Shown here piece by piece: positions 36,570 through 44,020 of a DNA stretch of 64,000 nt. The stretch comes from Congeria kusceri (taxonomy: Eukaryota > Mollusca > Bivalvia > Myida > Dreissenidae). The stretch's first letter is position 1. Each line of letters opens with the position of its first letter. Location: the NCBI GenBank assembly GCA_027627225.1, contig CM051029.1:19330656-19394655 (forward strand), given 5' to 3'. A program made the position numbers and the translations under genes. The notes beneath the pieces were generated by a model. It was not told the origin of the DNA, did no database searches, and saw only the letters and a program-made list of their open reading frames with translations.

Positions 36570-37838
36570 ATGAGTACGTTTGGTGAATTTGCATACCAAC
36601 CCAAGTTTATGACTTGCGACTTGACTTGTTATTCAGATGCGTGTAACAAACATACAAACGGTTTATTGGTCTGTCGCGTTCATTTCGATAGATCCGTAAA
36701 GAAATGTGTGAGCAGTAGTGATTTATCAACTTACTATGTTCATGATTTATTAAGACTGATTAACACAAGCGAACAAGGGTTCAAGGAAATGGCAAAAGCT
36801 CACAAAACAATAACAGGAGATGTTAATTTCATAGAATATGACGAATTAAAGGATTCATACGAATGCGTTGATTATTTGGCCAAGATGACACGACGTTTAC
36901 AAATTGTCGGTACATCAGCATTTAGTATTCTACGCGATGATCGCAAACTTAATACTGGTGTTTGCATACAAGGACACGTTTCACAACCCGATAACCTCTT
37001 TGTGCCAATGGCAAACTTTTTTGATGAGAAAATTGTGCCCATTGAAACAATCGCCGAATATCTTACGACTGGATCCAGACAACAAGTCATACCAATGGAT
37101 ATAAAAAACCACAGATATGCCTTGACGGGCAGCATAATTTACCTTATCATATATAAACGGAACGGCATATTTGATTACATAGTATATTTAAGCGAGGAGC
37201 CTATAAGCAACCTTATTCAGTCTTTCAAACATACCGCTTCAAATTTCGATTTCATCTATACGACAGTCGCTCGAACAATAACTGAGGAGGAATCAGCTCC
37301 ATATACTGTACAAGCAGGTGGTATATGCTTCAAAGACGTTGTTCTCTACTGTAACGAAAATCAGCTATCGTTGCCAATACTAGAAACATATCGGCAGCTA
37401 GAAAAAGTGTTGAGTGGTGAAACGAGCAAATTGATTCCAGACTCGAGTTTGCCACTTTTTTCATCAACGTTGAATCCATGTATAGCAAGAGCGCACACAG
37501 TAGAACTCGTGGACATTTTGTTACGATATAAGAACAACCAAATACAACTTCGGGATCGATTGAGTTCGCTAGAACCCGTTGTTGACATTGACACACTGTG
37601 TTCCAATCCGATGAAAGAAGCATTACAATTGGCAGAATTGTATATCAAGCAGAATTTGTCTAAATTTGACATTTCGAATTTGGTGGCTTTTCTTGAAAGC
37701 TGGTTTACCATTAGCAATTTTGCAGAAATACAGAACTTGATATCGTATATTAACCAACAGAAACACCTTTTGTACGTTTCTGGAAATTTGTATGACCGTT
37801 TTGGTGCAAATGATGACTTCGATTTCGATATTGAATGA
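36570..37838 (+). CDS. uncharacterised 422-residue protein with acidic aromatic C-terminal tip
   Basis: The ATG at 36570 is the first in the frame. Cysteines near the N-terminus (CDLTCYSDAC) might bind zinc. The C-terminus ends DDFDFDIE, an acidic tip with aromatic residues like that of single-strand DNA-binding proteins, which use it to recruit partners. The gene overlaps the start of the UL8-like gene, so the two may be co-expressed. This makes a DNA-replication role plausible (processivity or ssDNA-binding), but there is no direct motif evidence. Confidence 0.75.
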   Translation: MSTFGEFAYQPKFMTCDLTCYSDACNKHTNGLLVCRVHFDRSVKKCVSSSDLSTYYVHDLLRLINTSEQGFKEMAKAHKTITGDVNFIEYDELKDSYECVDYLAKMTRRLQIVGTSAFSILRDDRKLNTGVCIQGHVSQPDNLFVPMANFFDEKIVPIETIAEYLTTGSRQQVIPMDIKNHRYALTGSIIYLIIYKRNGIFDYIVYLSEEPISNLIQSFKHTASNFDFIYTTVARTITEEESAPYTVQAGGICFKDVVLYCNENQLSLPILETYRQLEKVLSGETSKLIPDSSLPLFSSTLNPCIARAHTVELVDILLRYKNNQIQLRDRLSSLEPVVDIDTLCSNPMKEALQLAELYIKQNLSKFDISNLVAFLESWFTISNFAEIQNLISYINQQKHLLYVSGNLYDRFGANDDFDFDIE

Positions 37839-39756
37839 TTGTTATCTAGTTCATTCGTATTATGTTGATTCTGATTTGCTTACATCTAACAATCGTGTAT
37901 GCAATTTGTATATATTTTTACTGAATTGCGAGAATACATATATGTGCAAATACAACAAACCCATTTTGGTCAGTTGTTCATCAAGCATACCAAGCGTACA
38001 TAGGTTTATTTCGATAGTCCCCAAACCACTAACGGATTGTGTTGATGTAGGCATTCTCGATGAAACTAAACTGAACATCATTTCAGGTCTAGACAAGATT
38101 TCAAATTCAGTGACTATCGAAAGTCCGTCTCTCTGTTCAACCTTCGAAAGCAACGATTCTGTAATAAAGCTTAATGCTAAAAGGCGATTGCTTGGCGAAT
38201 GTGGCGATGAAGATCCACTGAAACATTTTATCAAAACTCAAGTAGATTTCTCTTGCAAGGAATCAATAGTGAGTTATATCAAAACAAAATATCTCAAAGC
38301 TATCAGAATAAATGATAAGAGAACGTTGTATATACCAAAGCACCCTTCGTATTGTTTTCTGAGATTTGGAAATGAACGAGTTGTTAAACACTTGCTTGAG
38401 GAATCATCTCAGTTTGTGTGCGCTACTAATACACCTGACTTTGATATAGAACTGAAAAAGCTGTGTTACGCGCCACGTTTTAGCTACTCGTCTATCTTTC
38501 ATGACAATCCGTCTGTAGCATACAATTCACAAGATACAGATCTAGTACTATATGATGGACTGATTGCCTTAGTGGTTAGCAAACATGATGAGATATATGG
38601 GATCTATAAGTCTCTGAAATGCCTCAAAAAAGCTCTATCCACCAAAAACACCAAGCATTTTCAAACAAATCACCCAACGATAAGAAAGCATTTTTCCATC
38701 AAAAAGAACATATGTTTGCCAGTTGATAGAATGCTGCACTTAAAACGTGTTTTGAAAACACTAAAGAGAGATTTCAAGTTCCGAAAGCAGTGTTACTTGA
38801 AGAAGGGTGTATTGTATCTCAACAAACGAAAGATCAGTAACATTAGCCGAGTGTACGTTCATGACTTCAGTAATTTCTATGCAACTACTATTCTTCGATC
38901 ATGTAACGAAGAAGGTTTGAAGCAAATATTTTCTCAGCTTGTGGACAAAAGACAGTACCATCCAAAATTGAAGCAAACTATAACCACTTTATTCGGGATG
39001 ACCAAACGCTACTGTCCAACGCTATTCTACAGAACGTTGAACGAGACAGTTCGAGTAATGTGTCAAACATATGCAAAGGACAAAAAGAGGTCATTTGGAA
39101 TTTGCAAGGACAGCTTTTTCACACACCAGGAGGAAATGGCAGTGCCTTTTACAGGATACGATTTGAAGAAAGAGTGTGTATTGACGAATTTCAGAATAAA
39201 GAACATCAACACCTACATTGGAATCAATGAAAATGGTGAAGTGGTCATCAAAGGTATTTGTTTCCCCCCGTTCATGGCTGCAAGAAAAATTGTTCAAGGA
39301 CTGTACAAACATCTAGTTCATTTTTCCACACTGGAAAGCCTACCCGACATCATTCTGAAAAGTGTGAATCTCAATGAATCTGATTTTCACGTATCGTTGC
39401 ACAAAAAGCTGAAAGCGAGTGACTATTTTGTATACGGAACAAATCTATCGGACGATTATGTGTATTGTAGAAACAACATATGCAACGAGGTTTACAGCAC
39501 TCCGGCAGAACCAACCCTTCATGTGAAACCAAAACAATTTGCTGGCGAAATAGACGTCAAACGATATGCAAATGAAATCATGAGTTGTCTGATTCGCTTT
39601 GCACAAACGTTTAACTTGTCAAGCATAATTGACGAAAATGTATTGTTTGAAACAGATTTATTTTTGAAAAAGCATATATTTACCAACATATTCGAACGTT
39701 CAAAGCACAGTCATTTGCCAGGATTTCGACTTCATGCATGTCAACTTATTTGCTGA
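37813..39756 (+). CDS. UL8-like inactivated B-family polymerase (helicase-primase accessory subunit)
   Basis: The frame opens at an ATG at 37792 and has another at 37813; both overlap the previous gene, and I use the second (647 residues). The centre keeps the order of a family-B polymerase palm: a motif A-like VHDFSNFYAT (D351), a motif B-like KLKQTITTLFG, and a motif C-like FGICKDSFF (D433) where an active enzyme has GDTDS. One of the paired motif C aspartates is missing and the exonuclease motifs are not seen. The herpesvirus UL8 subunit is known to be a catalytically dead B-family polymerase, so this is the natural candidate partner for the primase at 8347. Confidence 0.65.
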   Translation: MTSISILNDCYLVHSYYVDSDLLTSNNRVCNLYIFLLNCENTYMCKYNKPILVSCSSSIPSVHRFISIVPKPLTDCVDVGILDETKLNIISGLDKISNSVTIESPSLCSTFESNDSVIKLNAKRRLLGECGDEDPLKHFIKTQVDFSCKESIVSYIKTKYLKAIRINDKRTLYIPKHPSYCFLRFGNERVVKHLLEESSQFVCATNTPDFDIELKKLCYAPRFSYSSIFHDNPSVAYNSQDTDLVLYDGLIALVVSKHDEIYGIYKSLKCLKKALSTKNTKHFQTNHPTIRKHFSIKKNICLPVDRMLHLKRVLKTLKRDFKFRKQCYLKKGVLYLNKRKISNISRVYVHDFSNFYATTILRSCNEEGLKQIFSQLVDKRQYHPKLKQTITTLFGMTKRYCPTLFYRTLNETVRVMCQTYAKDKKRSFGICKDSFFTHQEEMAVPFTGYDLKKECVLTNFRIKNINTYIGINENGEVVIKGICFPPFMAARKIVQGLYKHLVHFSTLESLPDIILKSVNLNESDFHVSLHKKLKASDYFVYGTNLSDDYVYCRNNICNEVYSTPAEPTLHVKPKQFAGEIDVKRYANEIMSCLIRFAQTFNLSSIIDENVLFETDLFLKKHIFTNIFERSKHSHLPGFRLHACQLIC

Positions 39757-40250
39757 AATATTCTGTATCCGAGCTCGTACAGTTCCAACGCTGCAATAAC
39801 CGTGTAGATAGCTTTTGCTGGCATCGATGTGAGAAAGGACCAAATTGTTTGTATAACTGTTTGCTCTGTATCACTTTGATATATGTAGTCAAAGCTTTTG
39901 CCATCATAATATAGAACTGCTTCATCACATTGTTTCTTGTACAAAAGGTCGAAAATAAAGTCTTCGTTAATTCGAACATCTGTGTGTTTGTTGCTGTATA
40001 GCTTTTGATTTTGTTCATACAAAAATATCCTTATCAGATCTTTTTCATTACTCGAAAATAGCAACTCGTGATGAGTGTTGGTTTTGAACCTCAGTTGTTG
40101 CAAATTCGACAGATTAGCCAACAACGGGAATCTGAAACTCATGTCAACGTTTGCTTTATATGCATTGATGTCGCTGTCGTATATCAACGACACAGAACAT
40201 TCCTTCAGCTGTTCATTTACAAAACACAGCGATACAATATTGCTAGACAT
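39741..40250 (-). CDS. uncharacterised 169-residue protein
   Basis: The frame extends to 40265, and the ATG at 40250 gives 169 residues starting MSSNIVS. It has a mixed alpha/beta composition with a hydrophobic C-terminal helix (about residues 135-160) that could be a tail anchor or just a buried helix. It is convergent with, and overlaps, the UL8-like gene by 16 nt. No homologue is recognised. Confidence 0.65.
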   Translation of the reverse strand: MSSNIVSLCFVNEQLKECSVSLIYDSDINAYKANVDMSFRFPLLANLSNLQQLRFKTNTHHELLFSSNEKDLIRIFLYEQNQKLYSNKHTDVRINEDFIFDLLYKKQCDEAVLYYDGKSFDYIYQSDTEQTVIQTIWSFLTSMPAKAIYTVIAALELYELGYRIFQQIS

Positions 40251-40285
40251 AGTGACAAAACACAAATGTGAAAATGATCACTCAG

Positions 40286-40864
40286 TTAAATAGACAATTT
40301 CAGCGAGTCGAACAGAGATGAAAACATTGGTACAGACGAGTATTGCTTTCTCGGTAGCGACAAGACACTCGCTTCAATAACGCAGCGAAGAACAAACATT
40401 TTGAAAATCAGTTTCATATTGTTTGGTTGTTTGGATGGTGGTTGTTTTATTGTCGAAATAACCCAATCTTCATCCAAAGCCGTGTTCTTGTTAGAGTTCA
40501 TCCAATATTCGTATAGGCTATGCCATTGCTCGTTTATGAATTTGAGAGGCTTTTTTGCTTCGTGTTGGTTTCTTTTTACGAAAGAAATAGTAACGTCCAT
40601 AAACACATTGACAATAGTATTGAGAAACTGATTATAGTACACGGTTTCTTCCTCGGGAAGTTTTGATGAAGATACAGCTTTGTTAAGGCATTTCAGTTTC
40701 GCGACATTAACAACTGCTGCTTCTTTCATGAATGCTCGCTTTTTCAAAAGCGTTTTGTACGTGAGATATACTTGTAGAGATATTTTTGTATTTGTTGCGT
40801 CTCCGAGAATGAAATTGTCCAATCGACCGATAATGTCATACACTTCAGTTGTTGACGAGTCCAT
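40286..40864 (-). CDS. uncharacterised helical 192-residue protein (start codon overlaps divergent gene)
   Basis: The ATG occupies 40864-40862, inside a CATG that also holds the ATG of the plus-strand gene at 40863. The 192-residue product is largely helical, with basic patches and no signal peptide or known domain. If both annotated starts are right, each gene's promoter and 5' leader lie in the other's coding sequence. A shorter start at an internal Met (codon 46) is possible but leaves much of the frame unexplained. Confidence 0.65.
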   Translation of the reverse strand: MDSSTTEVYDIIGRLDNFILGDATNTKISLQVYLTYKTLLKKRAFMKEAAVVNVAKLKCLNKAVSSSKLPEEETVYYNQFLNTIVNVFMDVTISFVKRNQHEAKKPLKFINEQWHSLYEYWMNSNKNTALDEDWVISTIKQPPSKQPNNMKLIFKMFVLRCVIEASVLSLPRKQYSSVPMFSSLFDSLKLSI

Positions 40865-41789
40865 GATTTATCTTCGAAATTGGACACATGATAAAAGCTA
40901 TATACAAATATATTCCCCAATTGCTCTAACGGGACAATATGTCGTTTTTGAGTCAAACTATAGGTTTACAATATATGATGAGCCCAGATCGGTTATGGAG
41001 TGGAATGGCAAAAACTGTATGTATCTTATCGAACTACCAAGTTCTTTCAATCCAAATCTTCATATAATGTTCAAGCATGTAGAATTTCGAGCCATTGATA
41101 TACTCGGGACTTCAAAGAACAAAGTGTTATTGCTAACAAATGATGATGATGGTTTCGATGAGAATTCAATAGTACAAGATGAAATTGAATACAACCTGAC
41201 AGACGAAGGCGACCTCAAAATCAACGATGAACAAGAGTCAGAATTTTGCGTTCGCAAACACGATGAATGGGTTTCTAATCAGTTTCAGCCTTATTTCAAC
41301 AACTCTTTGGACTTACTACCGAGTATCGTGTTTCCAAACGAAGTGACAGAATACCTTTTGTTGCAGACGTTTTGTAACGCGGCTACCAGCCTGTATACCA
41401 TCGATTCATTTGTCGAAATGCTAACCAAACATTTTCTTGACATATTTACGCATTCTATTGATTTCAACCATGATGCAGAATTAGTGAAATGGATCTACGA
41501 AAATTGGTTAAGAAAACTATTACCGGGTGAAGTGTTTGCGCTAATCGGAAATATTGTACAATGTTCAGACGACAATGGTTCTCTGATAGATCAGCATTTC
41601 ATTTATTGTGCGGACAAGTGCACAAAAGAAATGTGCATTTCCAGAACACGTATGGCAAACAATGATCCGTTGTATTCAATCGAATATTTCCCAAGACATT
41701 TTTGTATAAGCACCGAGCAGGATAAGTACACTCTTGCTTATGACAAAAAACTTGATTTCAAGTATGGATTTATTTTCGTACCCAAGTGA
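40863..41789 (+). CDS. uncharacterised 308-residue protein with acidic central segment
   Basis: The frame extends upstream to 40680 inside the opposite gene; the ATG at 40863 gives 308 residues. The N-terminal part looks like a beta-rich domain. An acidic stretch (NDDDGFDEN) lies near residue 96, and a helical domain follows. The C-terminus overlaps the next gene's start by 26 nt. No homologue is recognised. The neighbouring 41764 gene has a similar beta-rich start plus acidic insert, so the two may be distant paralogues or partners. Confidence 0.65.
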   Translation: MIYLRNWTHDKSYIQIYSPIALTGQYVVFESNYRFTIYDEPRSVMEWNGKNCMYLIELPSSFNPNLHIMFKHVEFRAIDILGTSKNKVLLLTNDDDGFDENSIVQDEIEYNLTDEGDLKINDEQESEFCVRKHDEWVSNQFQPYFNNSLDLLPSIVFPNEVTEYLLLQTFCNAATSLYTIDSFVEMLTKHFLDIFTHSIDFNHDAELVKWIYENWLRKLLPGEVFALIGNIVQCSDDNGSLIDQHFIYCADKCTKEMCISRTRMANNDPLYSIEYFPRHFCISTEQDKYTLAYDKKLDFKYGFIFVPK

Positions 41790-42471
41790 GCTAGGAGTAA
41801 GGTCTCTAATCGGTAATCATTTTTGGAAGTTTGAATTTCGTATGGAAAACTATGACATGTACAGTACGTTTAGCAACAACGCACACACCTTGCTTGCACT
41901 GCATGGATCAAATAATCTAGTCTGTGTGTATTCTTCGTCGTTAAAATACAAAGCTCACAGTCACAAAAATATACTAGTAGTTCCCAAATTCTGTTTAGGA
42001 AATCAGATTTACTCTCTAGAAGCAAATATTATGGACACGGATGAACCCGAAGATGATGATGAAGACGATATGTATGACTGCTATGATTTACAATCTACAT
42101 TGTGTAAACCCAAACACCAATTGTACTTCAACACACCAATATTGTTTCCGTACAACTGGGAATTGTTAGAGCTCGATATAGATTTCAAATTGCTACAACT
42201 CGATTCATCTCAGTATAAGGAATCGTGTTACATGATAAAAGACATGTCTGAGTTGCTATGTTCTAAACATTTCAACTCGTGTCAGCACATAGGAAAGAAA
42301 ATGTCAAACATAAGTGGTGGTTACAAACAGCTTTATTTTGAAGTTTCAACATATAAAACATTTTCCTGTCCTTGTTCTGTCGTTTCGTTTATTGCAAACA
42401 AACACAAAAGCTCCACTTTCAACTACATATTGTTTTCCTACAAACTTTCGCAGTTTATATTGAATTTCTGA
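41764..42471 (+). CDS. uncharacterised 235-residue protein with acidic insert
   Basis: I take the ATG at 41764 (MDLFSYPS), which overlaps the previous gene by 26 nt; an earlier ATG at 41734 is also possible. The product has a very acidic insert, DTDEPEDDDEDD, in the middle and several cysteines in its C-terminal half (CSKHFNSC, CPC). Beta-rich flanks suggest a capsid- or tegument-type protein. It lies in a run of four overlapping plus-strand genes leading to 43232. No function is recognised. Confidence 0.65.
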   Translation: MDLFSYPSELGVRSLIGNHFWKFEFRMENYDMYSTFSNNAHTLLALHGSNNLVCVYSSSLKYKAHSHKNILVVPKFCLGNQIYSLEANIMDTDEPEDDDEDDMYDCYDLQSTLCKPKHQLYFNTPILFPYNWELLELDIDFKLLQLDSSQYKESCYMIKDMSELLCSKHFNSCQHIGKKMSNISGGYKQLYFEVSTYKTFSCPCSVVSFIANKHKSSTFNYILFSYKLSQFILNF

Positions 42472-42502
42472 GTAATTAGAATCGCCTGTACATAAAGTTT
42501 GA

Positions 42503-42739
42503 ATGAGTGCGTTTTGCGTTAGTATGGATCTGTCTTTGCTAGCGTCAGAACTACACACATTTCATAAAACACTAGCGACTGAAACCGACATAAGAAAATT
42601 CATAGACTCACTGAAACGAATCGCTTCAAATTTCACTTTTTTGGAAGAAGACACATCGCTGAACGGCGCATTCACAATTATTCTCAGCTTATCAGAACAA
42701 TACAAACGCGAGCTAGTTCAGAAAAATGTACAGTCTTGA
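42503..42739 (+). CDS. small helical protein, 78 residues
   Basis: The ATG at 42503 opens 78 codons; a second ATG at 42524 is an alternative. The product is almost entirely helical with leucine-rich heptads (LASELHTFHKTL). Its end overlaps the next gene by 14 nt, a spacing typical of real neighbours in this genome. No known family is recognised; small helical partners of packaging or capsid proteins are of this size in herpesviruses. Confidence 0.6.
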   Translation: MSAFCVSMDLSLLASELHTFHKTLATETDIRKFIDSLKRIASNFTFLEEDTSLNGAFTIILSLSEQYKRELVQKNVQS

Positions 42740-43232
42740 CCAGTTTCCAGTTTTTGACAACTTTATCGAAAGAAAGATTCATGCTGCCGATTCATATGTT
42801 ATTACCACAGAGGGTGCGTTGCAAAAAAGAACTGATGAGTTCATGTTTGTGAGCTATGACACATGGGAATACGGCAGTGAAAATCCAAATGCTTTCTATC
42901 AAGATGTTATTCGAAGTATGCCAGAAATCTGCAAATCAAAATCGAAAAAAGATGATGGTGATGATGATTTCGAACGGTTCGCGTATGCTGTTTTCAAGCA
43001 CGTTAAACCAACAATATTGAGGAAATACGAGAACGCATGTTGGCGCAGTCTGAAAATCATATATGACCATCCAAAGCGAGCTTCAGTAACACTTGCAGCC
43101 ATGTGTTTGACCCAAGTATATGGAAAGAAGATGAAAACAAAAATGCAAATATACAACAATAACAGTGCGACCAAAACGACATTGCAGAGGTATCGAGAGG
43201 CGTTCAGCTTGCAACACTTGCAACAGAAGTAG
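42726..43232 (+). CDS. uncharacterised 168-residue protein
   Basis: The ATG at 42726 overlaps the previous gene. The product has an acidic-basic central segment (KSKSKKDDGDDDF) and a basic helical C-terminal half. The 3' end overlaps the convergent gene at 43204 by 29 nt. No recognised domain; the nearby capsid gene suggests a late structural function but does not prove it. Confidence 0.65.
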   Translation: MYSLDQFPVFDNFIERKIHAADSYVITTEGALQKRTDEFMFVSYDTWEYGSENPNAFYQDVIRSMPEICKSKSKKDDGDDDFERFAYAVFKHVKPTILRKYENACWRSLKIIYDHPKRASVTLAAMCLTQVYGKKMKTKMQIYNNNSATKTTLQRYREAFSLQHLQQK

Positions 43233-43914
43233 CGACTTTCTTCACAGCGGAGTCGATCAGCAAACCGATTTTTAGATAACAGTAGTAATAGCATTCATCT
43301 GTGTTTAAACCGATGTATATGTCTTCTTTTGTTGCTCCAAATAAAAGGCTTGGATTGAAACAATAGTTTTTGTGCTTCTTTTTAGGCAATTTGTAGTTAA
43401 CGGTAACGAAATCGTCAGTTTCTAGCTGACATTCGTATAACTGCCAGTTTTCTTTTGTTAGGCTACTGTGCCAAAAGTTGAAAAACGGTGATATTCGAAA
43501 TCGCTTAGAATTTGCTGATTTTGCTGCAGCCAGAAGCGAATTGATTTCGGCATAAGCTTCGTTTGCTTGTATTTCATGTTCCGCGTTTCTTGAATAGCAT
43601 TCTCTGTAAAAGTGATCTCCTATATTCGAAAGTTTTTGCTGATACTCGATAACTTTTTTGTTCTCCGTTTTCGTTTCACCATTACAGAGAAAGTAATTGT
43701 CAGCGCTCAAAATTAGCAAGAGTCTCGTCGTGTTTATATCTGTTAAACTTTTAAGCAAACCTGGGTAGTAGCAAATTTCCTTCATGTCTTTTCGACTGCT
43801 TATAGCGCATTCTGTTAGTTGTGAAATGAAATAGTTGGGGTTTCTAACCAATTTCTTTTGATAGTTCTGAATTCGATAACGTTTGAACACTTTACTCAGT
43901 TTATCAAATCGCAT
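43204..43914 (-). CDS. uncharacterised 236-residue protein
   Basis: The ATG at 43914 gives 236 residues with a basic N-terminus (KVFKRYRIQNYQKK), a helical middle and a tyrosine/cysteine-rich segment near the end (ECYYYCYLKIG). There is no signal peptide. It is divergent from the capsid gene, with about 100 bp between the starts that must hold both promoters. No homologue is recognised. Confidence 0.7.
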   Translation of the reverse strand: MRFDKLSKVFKRYRIQNYQKKLVRNPNYFISQLTECAISSRKDMKEICYYPGLLKSLTDINTTRLLLILSADNYFLCNGETKTENKKVIEYQQKLSNIGDHFYRECYSRNAEHEIQANEAYAEINSLLAAAKSANSKRFRISPFFNFWHSSLTKENWQLYECQLETDDFVTVNYKLPKKKHKNYCFNPSLLFGATKEDIYIGLNTDECYYYCYLKIGLLIDSAVKKVATSVASVAS

Positions 43915-43971
43915 GCTGATACGTATACATTTAGGAAAACGTATTGTTTAACTGATATAGTGAAAAAAATT

Positions 43972-43980
43972 CTATATAAG
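43972..43980 (+). promoter_or_regulatory. TATA-like box for the capsid gene
   Basis: CTATATAAG lies 49 nt before the ATG at 44021, in the 106-bp gap between two divergent genes. It is a typical position for a late-gene core promoter. Confidence 0.6.
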
Positions 43981-44020
43981 GCAGCTAGCATGCACGTGGT
44001 GTGCATATACCCAATACAAA

